Source of the DNA: Diorhabda sublineata
Taxonomy: Eukaryota > Arthropoda > Insecta > Coleoptera > Chrysomelidae
Reading direction: 5' to 3'
Assembly: GCF_026230105.1 (NCBI RefSeq)
Contig: NC_079486.1
Span: 992,001-1,056,000 of the forward strand
Length of the DNA stretch: 64,000 nucleotides
The notes beneath the pieces are model-generated. The model made no database searches, was not told the DNA's origin, and saw only the letters and a program-made list of their open reading frames with translations. Numbering within the stretch: position 1 is the first letter of the stretch; each line of letters opens with the position of its first letter. Both the position numbers and the translations under genes were made by a program. Positions 41,951 through 52,310 of the stretch are shown piece by piece.

Positions 41951-42250
41951 ATGAAAATTTACGACAGAATAGAGTGCAGGAAAGCACATTCATTACTTCC
42001 TCTACCTTCCGTTAAACTATCAAGAGCTTCTAGAAGAGCGGGTAGTGCAGGAAGTTGTTTCATTAAGGTCAACACTGCTTCAAGCATTTCTATACACCTT
42101 GTTTTACACAGTGTCTTTGAACTATATTTACCTGGCTCAATTCAATCGGAAATATGGACAGTTGCTGTATACTGCAAGAGGTTAAATGTTGGAAATTCTG
42201 GTTTGGACTTTCTTAATTATTCCACTCATTTTCATCTGCCATTATTGTGA
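41951..42250 (+). pseudogene. Unrecognised 99-codon ORF, also present inverted at 63.65-63.95 kb
   Basis: ECRKAHSLLPLPSVKLSRAS and SAGSCFIKVNTASSISIHLV read openly here. The inverted copy has a stop in the equivalent frame. The opposite strand reads CIEMLEAVLTLMKQLPALPA and LLEALDS, a Leu-rich helix that is also conserved. I cannot decide which strand was coding, and no family is recognised on either. Confidence 0.3.
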
Positions 42251-42667
42251 AAAAATCTAGACTCTTTTCGTTCGGTTTTTGTTGGCAAAAATATTGTAGA
42301 AGCCTATGGATATTTAGTGTCAGTGTGTGAAGTAACTTTTCTTAATTCCAAAACTTTCCGATTTTCTGAAAAATTCTCCTATTCAATGGCAAACAGAAAC
42401 ATCATCTAAATAGTTTTAGTTTGAAAATAACAAGGTATAAGACATCAATCAATCCAAAATATGAGTCAAATTCACTTTATTTACAATCCAAATTAAAAAT
42501 ATAATGATATGAATATTCACTATCTATAGAAATTTAAATACCTGGATCTGATCGACGGTTATTGAACAAGTCATAGAACATTCTAATCCCGGAGCTTTTG
42601 ACGAACTTTATCTAATCAAAGTGTATTTCTAACTAGAGTTTCCATAGATAATTCAATTGTTTTATCC

Positions 42668-42795
42668 CAATTTCACAAAATCTGGTTGCAATTGTGAAGA
42701 ATCAGCGATCAATGTCCAATTTGGTGAACAATCAATTGAACTACTCATATTATTGGTTGTTATACTAATAGATGGAGTATTGTCGATATTCTCAG
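42668..42795 (-). pseudogene. C-terminal exon remnant (copy of 62.89-63.05 kb)
   Basis: NTPSISITTNNMSSSIDCSP, NWTLIADSSQLQPDFVKLG and stop. The sequence differs from the 63-kb copy mostly at replaceable positions. Ser/Thr/Asn-rich; family unknown. Confidence 0.4.
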
Positions 42796-42809
42796 TAGTT
42801 CTAAAATCA

Positions 42810-43022
42810 CTAACGTCTCTCCGAATCAAGTCTTAAGAGCTCGCGAAGAAGTTGAAACTTGATGGAGGAGTTTGTCCGAGATGTCCAAGGATCAAAAACC
42901 TTCTGAAGAAATCCCAAAAATATGTAACCAGTGAAGGTTATTACCTTATATTCGAACCGCCCTCGTATTAAAAGATTACAATTCATCAGCTCATAAATCT
43001 TGGTTGATAATTTTTGAAACAA
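42810..43022 (-). pseudogene. Unrecognised ORF, truncated (B1)
   Basis: KLSTKIYELMNCNLLIRGRF, then FLGFLQKVFDPWTSRTNSSI, then LLRELLRLDSERR. It is cut at the B1 boundary; the B2 copy (51731-52018) continues further. The mix of Leu, Phe, Trp and charged residues looks like a folded protein. No family recognised. Confidence 0.35.
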
Positions 43023-43303
43023 AAAAAATAATAGTTCGATGAAAAACGGTTTATTACGATTATTGGCAGTCTTATAAAAAAAAGTTAAATGATAAAGTTG
43101 TAAAAAATTAAAAGATCTATAACTTTTATTTCAAAATTTTTTTCACAAAAATTCAAAATTTAATCGAAATTTGTGTTTGCTTTATGCGTAAAAAAAACCA
43201 CATTCTAATATCTAGTTCTAGAACAATAATTGACAGTTTATATATCAGAATTGACAGATCTGTTTTGACACCTGTCATAATTTCTGATTCATTTATTATA
43301 ATA

Positions 43304-43866
43304 ATGAACATGAATATATTGAAAAGAAGGACCAGTGATACTTCCACGCAAACGGAATGTACATTCCCCATAGTACTTTTGAGAAATTACCTCGAGTACC
43401 ACCAATACATTATTTACGTATAAAAAGTCTTAATACCAACGATTCGATCGTTTTAACTAAAAGTAAATCGTGCGTAATCCGTAAATTACCTTCTCATTAT
43501 AGTAATTTCGCTAAATCCATAAACAAGAATCAATCGGTGAATTCCACGTTGACCGACATCGATAAACCGATAATAGCTAAATCGAAGAAAACCGTTAGAT
43601 TCGTGAGTCCAGTTGAAAGAAGCGCTGAAGATTTGAATGTATCTATCATGTTAAGCGAACCTTCTAGTTATAAACAAGAAGACCTCAAACTGGGTACTAT
43701 TATTGAAAACGATAACGAAGATACGACAATACCTCAACTAGCATTAGCTTTCGATACTTCTAATCGTGAAGAAAAACCAGACAATGATTCCGAAAATGTA
43801 GATGATGTTGGAATAGTTACTATTAGAGCTCATACTGTTATTATTAATAATCATTTTTTCAAATAA
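43304..43866 (+). pseudogene. STQTEC family protein, copy 1, single-base frameshift
   Basis: From ATG 43304 the frame reads MNMNILKRRTSDTSTQTECT and ends at 43423, because a run of four T near 43377 replaces five in copy 2. Past that point the other frame (to 43866) is open: FEKLPRVPP, SKSCVIRKLPSHYSNFAKS, STLTDIDKPIIAKSKKTVRF, VSPVERS, LGTIIENDNEDTTIPQLALA. KKTVRF fits the RVxF-type docking motif for protein phosphatase 1. The protein is about 187 residues, polar and Ser/Asp-rich; family otherwise unknown. It lacks the 15-bp in-frame DEDAV segment present in copy 2. Expression could use a start after the shift (ATG 43357). Confidence 0.55.
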
Positions 43867-43918
43867 ATAACTTTAATTTGTTAAATTGTATGAATAAATT
43901 TATTTAAATATATAGAAA

Positions 43919-44166
43919 TGTTCTTTAAGACACTTTTAACTTTTTTAAAAAGTACTTTTATTTACAATAAATGACTACAGAAGATAAATTTACAGACAAA
44001 TCAATATTTTAACAATGAACAGTAACAAAACAATGAATGAACTCTAATTTAATGCAATGAACTTATATTTATTTGATACGTATTTTGGAATCCGCTGACT
44101 ATGTGAATATTGTTTATTGCACTGTGGAATCCGCTGGTCGTGTGGCAGTGTCGGGGACCTTTCACA
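43919..44166. mobile_element. 248-bp LTR-like insertion in B1
   Basis: TGTTCTTTAAG...GACCTTTCACA is absent from B2, where a TA repeat sits instead. It contains two related phrases (TGGAATCCGCTGACTATGTG and TGGAATCCGCTGGTCGTGTG). The flanks TATATAGAAA and TTTCTATATA are inverted rather than direct, so a solo LTR is not proven; a small inverted-repeat element is the alternative. Confidence 0.4.
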
Positions 44167-44907
44167 TTTCTATATATATAAGTAGTTGTTTTTTTTGATT
44201 ATACAAAATTATAGTTTCGGAACATCGCCGTTACTTTAACAGCTTCATTCTTCCACCGTCTGCAACTTTTATTACGAATTTCCATGTTTTATATATTACA
44301 TACATTATTGTTTTTGGATGTTTTTTTGTGATAAAATGTATACCAGTTTTGTTATTACATTTTTAATTATTCAAAATGCATATTTATTCCTCTCGCTATG
44401 AAAAGATGGATACATAAACACGATCCAATCAACTCTAATTGGAAAGTGTCGTAAAAAATAAATACAAAAAAGCGCGCGTGCACCATTAAAAAAGGAAATT
44501 GATGTGAATTGGGGAGTGATTATTTTACCGATAAACATGTTTGGTTTTCTATATTTTTCTAAAAATTTGTTCTATCCATTATGAGCAATTGTTTTTGATT
44601 TTTTTATCGTTTTCAACATATAGAGGGTGATGAATTTTGGGTTGGAACTCAACAACAACGAAACTACCATTTTTTAAAATAAATTCTACACTGTTAAATA
44701 TTTTTCTTTGACTTTGTTTAACGTAAGACTTACACTTTTATTTTTGTACGTTTTTGGACGTTCTTTTCTTAAATTTTACTACTAACTACATATATAGTAT
44801 GATTTTTGTTTATTTTTCGACATTATTTCAATTTAATTTTGAAATACTAATAAAAATTTGACGTTTTTTAAAATAAAAGACTCCAAAAATCAAGAAAACT
44901 TAGAAGT

Positions 44908-45153
44908 ATGAACATATTAAAAGGTCTAAAAAATAAGAAATTAAATAAACTTATACAAAAGTCAGGCAAAGCTTTCGAAAAATCAGATATCTATGCGGGA
45001 GGTTTCGAGGGCGTAAATGCTCTTAGAATAAACAGTTTATCTTCAGTTTCTGAAGATAATATAACTTGGTTATCGAAACGCGCGTCAATCTATATCGGAG
45101 TGAACATTGTATTCAGTCTGTTTGGTTATATAGCCACTGCTTTTTATAAATAA
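44908..45153 (+). CDS. Hypothetical 81-aa protein with hydrophobic C-terminus, copy 1
   Basis: From ATG 44908: MNILKGLKNKKLNKLIQKSG, then FEKSDIYAGGFEGVNALRIN, then SVSEDNITWLSKRASIYIGV and NIVFSLFGYIATAFYK. The first 30 residues are Lys-rich; the last 20 are a single hydrophobic segment that could be a tail anchor or short membrane helix. It has one exon. A TTTTTTAAAATAAAAGACT run lies upstream, and AATAAAC, a possible poly(A) signal, shortly downstream (TCAAAATAAACTTG). The B2 copy has acquired a stop. The family was not recognised. Confidence 0.55.
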   Translation: MNILKGLKNKKLNKLIQKSGKAFEKSDIYAGGFEGVNALRINSLSSVSEDNITWLSKRASIYIGVNIVFSLFGYIATAFYK

Positions 45154-46080
45154 TTCCCTTGCAGTACGCTGTATATCAAAATAAACTTGTACATTTCGTA
45201 TAAACAGTATGTAATGAATTAAAAACCGAAATTGCAGGATATGTTGTGATGTCTCCTAGTCAAAACCGGATATTTTAAATTTCAAAAAGACATAAAAAAA
45301 CATCACGAACTCCTAATAAAACAAACAATATCCAATAGAAAGTTTGAATATTAAATTTTATACAACAAATATTGAAACATAATAATTCATTCAGTTTTAC
45401 GAATTGAGAAACGTAATTGGCTAAAAATCGATTATGATCGGTTATTCGAGTGGTAATCGTTTTGATTGTCAAGATATCCCAAAGCGTTTCATTACACAAT
45501 GAAATTCGAATGTCCAGAAAAATGGCTTAAAATATAAGGAGTAGACATGTCTAGGTCAGGCTAGGTACTTATGGTAGCAACCACTCCACTGAAAATTTCT
45601 CTAAATCGACCTCGTTGAGAAATTTTTTATTCGGAATATTTTTCGCAACGTATTTTATTTTGGGGGATATTTGATGTCTCCCTTTTTTTCCAGGACGTAC
45701 ATGAAGTTCTAACGGAGTGTAAAACTTTACGTTGTATACTTTTTTATTAATTCATCCTCCCAAATAAATAAAAGCGTGGAGGGAAAAAAGTTGGAAATGG
45801 AAAACAAAAGGTGAACCTCCTCATCGGCTTTATAAACTGTGTTACAGAGAAATTTTGTTGTAACTGTTCATTAAATTAGATCGTTGATAAAATTATTGTT
45901 GATTTGATAGTCGAAATTATTTCATTTTGAAAATGGACGTTCACATGTATTGTTTGATATATAAAATAATCTCGGATCTTATTTTCCTTATAGGTAATGT
46001 ATCTCTCCCTAAGTCCACTTATTTCTGGTTCCTAGTAATCCACCAACATTTTTTTATGATAAATGACAATTTATTTTTGG
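45154..46080. other. Non-coding B1 sequence with insertions relative to B2
   Basis: About 150 bp at 45225-45378 and about 160 bp at 45675-45845 are absent from B2. Confidence 0.5.
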
Positions 46081-46084
46081 AAAA

Positions 46085-46620
46085 AACGGTTTCTATAAAC
46101 AAATTTCGTTTGTTTTTTGGATCTTGGATCTTATTTTTCTTATATGTTATGTATCTCTCCCTAAGTCCATTTATATCTGGTTCCTAGAAATCCACAAACA
46201 TTTTTTTATGACAACTGACAATTTATTTTTGGAAAAAACAAAACAAATTTCGTTTGTTTTTTCGAATACGACAGTTCTGTAAACCAAATGTCGGTTTATT
46301 TTTGAAAAACAAAGTTTCTGAAGACCAATTTTGGTTTGCTTTGAAAAATAAAGTTTCTACAAATAAAATTTGGTTTCTAATTGCAAAAGAAGTCTCTTGT
46401 GACAATATTTTTTTGTTTTCGAAAAACAAAGTTTCTAAAGACGAATTTTGTTTTTTATCGAAATGGCAATTCCCGTAGTCAAATTTTGGTTTGCTTTTTG
46501 AAAAACAAAGTTTCTAAAGACGAATCTCATCTTATTTTTGGAAAATTGAAGTTTGTACGAACAAATTTTGATTTCTAATTGAAACAGAAAGTTCCTTAAG
46601 ACGAAAGTCTATTTTTCGAC
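46085..46620. repeat. Degenerate ~45-50-bp tandem repeat (B1)
   Basis: Repeating core AAAAACAAAGTTTCT(A/G)AAGAC then (C/G)AATTTTGGTTTGCTTTT. About ten imperfect units. Short open frames across it only reflect the repeat. B2 counterpart at 55610-55995. Confidence 0.75.
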
Positions 46621-47638
46621 TCACCAATTGGTTTAATTGGTTTCAAAGAAGAATCTATCAAAATTGTTACAAAACCAAAGGAAAACCACCTCTACGTCGA
46701 AGGAATGAAAGTTTTAACTACAAAACAGAACCATGTTCTAAATAAAACTGTTTACTTATGTAAAATGCGAGAAGAAAAAGATGAACCCTTTTTGATCTTG
46801 AAGTTCTGTTCTGTCTTGGAGAAATTGCTCAAGGTGCGGATTTTGTTGGATAAAGTTGATCGAATTTGGACCTCGTAGAATCACTAACGATTTTTGATCT
46901 TGAAAAAGACTGTACAGCTTCCTCAGCTAAATCGACAACATTCACAAATACACTGATTGATTTGCGTTTATATAACCATGTTGTCGTCTACAAAAACTGA
47001 AGTCAAACATTTCAGTGAATTATCATTATAACAATCGTCGTTTTATATAAATTCCTCTCATACAATATATTTACTTTCGTAATCACATCGACAATCGTTC
47101 TATTGGTAACATATTCTGCGTGTCCAGATTGAAAGAGATAAAAAAAAGTTATTTTCTGACGTATATTCCATACATCTTACAATAAAACGGGAAAGGTTTG
47201 GAAGTTGATAAGGGACCCCGTTGTAATGCGGCCAATTTACGGTTTTCCGATGACGATGGTCCCCTTAATAAGCGTCGGAAATATACTACTAAACTAAGTA
47301 ATCTTATGGTAGAACTGAGACAGTGTTTAATTTGAAATTGCAATGAAAAAAAAAATATCCACATGACCCATTTCGTTAAACCCCAAACTAAAAATGCGCG
47401 AGAAAGACTCATTAAGTAAATAAAAAAGAAGTAAAAAGAGTTAAACCAAATAAAAAAAAGGACGAAAGTATGGTCAAATCTTTTGACATAGATAAATCAA
47501 CAACAACCAATGAAAATAAAACATTTTGTGTGTCCCATACTCCCCACTAAAATCCTCCAATCATATTAGAATAAAACACCACAATATGTTAGGCGTAGTG
47601 AATAACTCTCAAAACAAACTTTATTAAAAACATTAGAG
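46621..47638. other. Non-coding B1 sequence
   Basis: No gene. Conserved with 55990-56645. Confidence 0.5.
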
Positions 47639-48048
47639 CAACTTTATTGGGATAAATAAATGATAGTTATACTTTAGCCCAACTTTATTGGGATACATAA
47701 ATGATAGTTATACTTTAGCCCAACTTTATTGGGATACGTAAATGATAGTTATACTTTAGCCCAACTTTATTGGAATACATAAATGATAGTTATACTTTAG
47801 CCCAACTTTATTGGGATACGTAAATGATAGTTATACTTTAGCCCAACTTTATTGGAATACATAAATGATAGTTATACTTCAGCACAACTTTATTGGGATA
47901 CATAAATGATAGTTATACTTTAGCCCAACTTCATTGGGATACATAAATAATAGTTATAATTTAGCCCAACTTTATTGGGATACATAAATGATAGTTATAC
48001 TTTAGCCCAACTTTATTGGGATACATAAATGATAGCTATACGTTAGCC
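47639..48048. repeat. 41-bp tandem repeat, 10 units
   Basis: Unit CAACTTTATTGGGATACATA then AATGATAGTTATACTTTAGCC, with 0-4 changes per unit. The corresponding B2 array has only two units. Confidence 0.95.
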
Positions 48049-48235
48049 CAACCAGGTTTGAATCACAGTCCCACCAAGTTTAGGACACTTGGTCCAAGTC
48101 TGGGCTTTTTCTGTTCTGGACCCATCGTAAAATTCCATATGGGAAACAATAAGATGCTTTGAAAATGGAGCTGAATCCAAACAACAAGTTTTTATAGCCG
48201 TTTATTGTATTTATTTTTGGAAAAAACTCACATGG

Positions 48236-48744
48236 TGTGATGTCTTGATTAGGGTTGAGTAAAAGTACCACGAGTGAAAATTCACTTACTTTATTAATTA
48301 AAAAAGAAATAATTCTTAATTAATATTACAATGTGTTCAATCTGACAACCGTGTATTCGATGTTAACGGTTCAACGATTCAAATAAATGAGAGTGGCGAA
48401 CTCCTACTACAATAAGGAAAACGTGCATGCATACAATAAAAAATAACTCTTAAACGCCTGCGGTAAATATTCGAAATATCGTATCAGGAGGTAATAAGGG
48501 TTAGGTTAATAAGAAGATAGGTTTTTGAACCTATCTTCTTATGAATTATTCCCTTTACCCAAGAAGGCTTATTAACAACTCTATAATCCCTTACTGCTAC
48601 ATGATCTCCTATTAAATAAGTTTTATTTCTACTACCTTTGAAATATTTACATTGATTGTCCTGACTTTTAGATATTTGATTAAGATCTACTTTTACATTT
48701 TGTTTACTAATACTAAAGTCTGTTACATCAATAGCTTTATGATG
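48236..48744 (-). mobile_element. Truncated Ty3/gypsy 3' end (pol tail plus probable LTR)
   Basis: The minus strand from 48744 reads KSQDNQCKYFKGSRNKTYLI, then GDHVAVRDYRVVNKPSWVKG and IIHKKIGSKTYLL, matching the integrase C-terminal end of K02A2.6-like gypsy pol ('GD.V.VRDYR..NKP.W.KG.I....G..TY'). The rest, 48236-48505, begins TGTGATGTCTTGATTAGGGT and is probably the LTR. The 5' portion of the element is missing. Confidence 0.7.
48511..48540. repeat. Perfect 13-bp inverted repeat with 4-base loop
   Basis: AAGAAGATAGGTT, TTTG, AACCTATCTTCTT. It lies within the gypsy pol reading frame. Confidence 0.9.
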
Positions 48745-49029
48745 GGGGGCTGTTTAAAGTCAAAAGTTCAGGTTACATTTATGTAAGAAACAATGAAAAA
48801 AGAGAATGAAAATAAAAGTTGGATGATCGAGAATAATGATCCAAAGATATTAGATGGTGTGAAAATTGATTTGGAAAGAAAAGGGATGAGAAACTAGGGG
48901 TTAATAAGTATGGATAGGTACAAATGGAAGGTATTGGTAAATAAGCTTAAGTTTGAGGATGAACATACCTTGAAAAGGGCTTGAAAATAAACTCCCGGAG
49001 TTATTAGTAATACAAATAATCGTAATAGT

Positions 49030-49428
49030 TTAAGAAATTGTATAATAATGATTCTGAATATCTACATTTTGTGCTTCAATTAACAAAACTGTTTCGCTAT
49101 TCTTAGTTTTATCCTTAACATTGTCTTTTTTATAAGAAAATTCATTATCTTCAGACGTATCGCAATTAATAGATGTAATAACACCGTCCGATTGCATTTT
49201 AAATCTCTTCATACTTCGAAGTTTGATGTTTTCTTCTTTGGTAGCTTCGGGTTTTGGTTTGGAATTATCTCGAGCGCTCGAACTCGTTGGGACGCTTCTA
49301 CAATCGGTATTACTATCCGTAGCGGGTGTATCGTTTCTCAAATTTTCCATAATTTTACGTTTATAACTCAAAGGGCCTGGTTTAATTGCATCGCAAAAGC
49401 AACGCTTCTCTTTTCTCAACCTAGACAT
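49030..49428 (-). CDS. 132-aa family protein, intact copy 2
   Basis: From ATG 49428 the protein starts MSRLRKEKRCFCDAIKPGPL and continues SYKRKIMENLRNDTPATDSN. A Ser/Thr/Pro-rich middle (SVPTSSSARDNSKPKPEATK) follows, then a basic stretch (RSMKRFKMQSDGVITSINCD). It ends with an acidic/basic tail and VLLIEAQNVDIQNHYYTIS. No membrane segment or known domain was found, and I do not recognise the family. It is single-exon and entirely inside block A. The promoter side shares TTGACATACAAACGCGTTAATGTCAA with copy 1. Only this copy and the 58.6-kb copy are full length. Confidence 0.6.
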   Translation of the reverse strand: MSRLRKEKRCFCDAIKPGPLSYKRKIMENLRNDTPATDSNTDCRSVPTSSSARDNSKPKPEATKEENIKLRSMKRFKMQSDGVITSINCDTSEDNEFSYKKDNVKDKTKNSETVLLIEAQNVDIQNHYYTIS

Positions 49429-49830
49429 ATTGGTTTTGAATTTATATCAATATTTGACATACAAACGCGTTAATGTCAAATTTACCTAACATAACTCCAA
49501 AAACATTTTGTTTATTACAATTGATTATTTGTATCCAACATACTTATTATAACCTTGAAATATTCTTCTTCTTTTTTATACTAATAAAAATAAATGGATT
49601 TCCCCAAAAAAGTAATAAAAGTCTACAAGCTATATAACTGTATTGAAATCCTCCACTTTCCGGATTTCGAGATAACTAATGTAAATACATACAAAGGAAC
49701 CCAATCTTTATGTGGTATTTCTACAGATTCTCGTCTTCTGTTCCATACGCTTCCTGGTGGTATCTGACATCTCCAGAGAATATAGATAGAGCATCAAGCA
49801 TTTTCTAGGTGTCTTTCTTATTACATTCGA

Positions 49831-50055
49831 CATATTTTCTCTGATTTTAACTTCCCGGAAGAGTTTTGCCTGCGTAGATTGTCCCAGTAATTTCTATATA
49901 CCACCATCTTCAACGGTTCCTCTATGGATCTATAGCTGATACCACAGACGGATTCAGGTTCTATAAAGGGTATGCCCGTCACTATTTTAGAGATTCTGTC
50001 AGTTATTTCGTTACCCTCTAATACAGTATGTCCCCGAATCCATTGCAGGGTAGTA
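49831..50055 (-). pseudogene. Non-LTR retrotransposon RNase H fragment
   Basis: The minus strand reads LQWIRGHTVLEGNEITDRIS, then GIPFIEPESVCGIS. This corresponds to the 'W(V/I)(P/R)GH.G..GNE.AD..A' motif of RNase H domains in jockey/R1/I-type elements. Confidence 0.7.
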
Positions 50056-51730
50056 GGTTAGATATTAGAGCTCTAATCGCCGCTTAATTGAAAAATGCTT
50101 GATTTTCTGCCCAGATTTCCAGAGTATTTGATACATTGATAGTTTCCTTAAAAACATATTTCAGGTTTGGTTATTTTTTTTCCTAATCCTTCTCTGAACG
50201 TTCTAACGTTGTAATTCAATTCTTAGGATGTTGTATTTAAGAATATTTTCTTCTAAAGTTTAGTAAAGAGATTCAAGGACGTTGACATATAAACATAAAG
50301 TTTTATCACGTTTTCGAACCACCTTTCCAGTCAGCAAAAGACGATGTAGACTAGTTTCAATTTTACATGACATATACTTTTTCAATTTGCATCGTGCCAT
50401 ATCTTATAACTAGAAAATACACGTGAGTAGCGTTCAACTTAAATAATCGATTTTCTAAGTGGAATTAAATGATTATAGTACAAGATGTAAATTTCAACCA
50501 TTTTCATACTTATTTGATGCAGTTTAAGCAACATTTTTATGACGATTCACACTAGTCCACTACTAAACTTCTAATACGAAAAAATAATCAAGACAGTGGG
50601 TTTTAAACGGTAGAAATGCTCAAGAAGGCAGTTTAGTTAGCTGGAAAAAAGATTACGATCATTTTTTTGGAGACTATGTTTATCAATTATCTTATTAAAA
50701 AAGAAAAAGAAAGTACTTTGAATTTATTCGCGAATTGGTTTACCAACCACCTTATTAACTAGATTTAACCTTCCGCGACTGTTATTGTTACCCGACCTCA
50801 AATTTTCACTTGCAGAAGGAAAATGTTCAGCAATAATCGCTTGTTTTTTGAAGAAACGGTTAGTTCTTAAGGTGGAAACATTTTCCATAAAGTATATTGA
50901 AATTTAAATCTAAAACCACGTATTAGTTGATAACAAACAAATAATAAATGATTGTGTTGTTTTTTGTTGGAGACGTTGATAGATTTTGATAGGAAAATAA
51001 TAATTAGAGTAGAGGATAGAAGTTTTAGTAGGATCTGAAGTATAGCAGATGTTATCTCGTTAGATCATCCTTTTTGATAACCTCCTTTTATAGAAAAACG
51101 TCCGTGGAACTGATCTAATTAAATAGGTATATGTTTTAATCATCAGTTGTAGTAATTACAGAAAAATGAAAACTATAAAATGTTCTGAATTGATTTAGAG
51201 ATGTAATGTTTGTAAATTTATGAAAATATTAAAAATTATTTTCAAAAAAAAATTGAAATAAACTTGTACGATATTAAAGAAAAATGAAAATGAAGTGGTT
51301 GACTGTATTTTTATGTGCAAAACTAATTTGATTTGCATACATATATGGAACGGTCTAAATAAACGTGTTTTTTTGATATTGAAATTACATAAAAACTTCT
51401 ATAAATTAATCCTACAGAATAGGATTTTTTTTCCTTTATAGAACAGTAAAAAGTGAAAAGATATAACTACATAATGAACATTTTAGAGTATGATATGAAG
51501 TTGTAGACAATTGTAATTGCCGTGAAAACATAATTCGTTCTTTAAACTTCGTAATTTTCGGTCTGACTATTTACCTAAGATTTACCCCAAACGCGTCGTC
51601 TCTTAACCACGAGAATTAGAAAGTTTTCACACTAAAAAGTTTCCAATAAATACCAACACAACTAGTTGAATTCCAACTAAAAATCTTAAGTTCATCTACG
51701 ATTTTTTTCTCAGGATTCTTTTCTGAATAA
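50056..51730. other. No gene recognised between the two B-A units
   Basis: AT-rich, unique in this window, no ORF of note and no element ends identified. Confidence 0.5.
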
Positions 51731-52018
51731 TTACATCAAAAACAATTTAAGATAATTCCATATTCGATTTTCATCATAATTCCTCATGAAGATTTGACAA
51801 AACTCCAAACGTCTCTCCGAATCTACTCTTAAGAGCTCGTGAAGAAGTTGAAGCTTAATGGAGGAGTTTGTCCGAGTTGTCCAAGGATCAAAAACCTTCT
51901 GAAGAAATCCCAAAAATATGTAACCATTGAAGGTTATTACCTTATATTCGAACCGCCCTCGTATTAAAAGTTTACAATTCATCAACACATAAATCTTGGT
52001 TGATAATTTTTGGAACAA
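51731..52018 (-). CDS. Unrecognised 95-aa ORF, longer copy (B2)
   Basis: From ATG 52018: FQKLSTKIYVLMNCKLLIRG, then FLGFLQKVFDPWTTRTNSSI, KLQLLHELLRVDSERRLEFC and QIFMRNYDENRIWNYLKLFL. Differences from B1 are mostly conservative (Ser/Thr, Lys/Gln, Leu/Val). Composition suggests a folded helical protein, perhaps one exon of a longer gene, because no upstream start context or stop-flanked promoter is evident. Family not recognised. The last 25 residues are outside the duplicated block. Confidence 0.35.
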   Translation of the reverse strand: MFQKLSTKIYVLMNCKLLIRGRFEYKVITFNGYIFLGFLQKVFDPWTTRTNSSIKLQLLHELLRVDSERRLEFCQIFMRNYDENRIWNYLKLFLM

Positions 52019-52310
52019 AAAAATAATAGTTCGATGAAAAACGGTTTATCTCGATTTCTGGCAGTCTTATAGAAGTCTTAAAGAAAAAAGTTAAATGACA
52101 AAGTTGTGAAAAATTAAAATATCTATAACTTTTATTTCCACATTTTTTTCACATAAACTCAAAATTTAATCGAAATTTGTATTTGCTTTTTACGTAAAAA
52201 AAACCCACACTCTAATATCTAGTTCTACAACAATAATTGACAGTTTATTTATCAAAATTGACAGATCTGTTTTGACACCTGTCATAATTACTGATTCGTT
52301 TACTATAATA

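Larger units (their letters stand above)
41870..42810. repeat. Segment repeated in inverted orientation at 62.89-64.00 kb
   Basis: Shares TCTGTATCTCTGTTGAGAAG (variant here), CATGTACTCT and the end GTTCTAAAATCACT with the reverse complement of 62890-64000. It includes an unassigned ORF and a coding-like exon. Confidence 0.85.
42812..48175. repeat. Block B, copy B1
   Basis: Direct duplicate of 51809-56845 in the same orientation. It contains an ORF fragment, the STQTEC gene, the 81-aa gene, a decayed ~45-bp repeat and a 41-bp repeat array. Indels between the copies include a 248-bp LTR-like insertion here and a mariner insertion in B2. Confidence 0.9.
48176..49830. repeat. Block A, copy A2 (interrupted)
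   Basis: 48176-48235 matches 15217-15276; then 0.5 kb of gypsy sequence replaces the next ~790 bp of A1; from 48745 it matches 16063-17125. Confidence 0.85.

Noticed and set aside
43184..43423. Longer start for the STQTEC gene at 43184
   Set aside because: The extra N-terminus is not open in the B2 copy and is rich in Ile/Ser/Arg from AT-rich DNA; ATG 43304 is shared by both copies.
46254..46578. ORFs across 46.2-46.6 kb on both strands
   Set aside because: They are translations of a degenerate tandem repeat.
48049..48110. tRNA-like GGTTTGAATCAC phrase
   Set aside because: No cloverleaf arms can be formed around it, and the sequence repeats at the B2 end.
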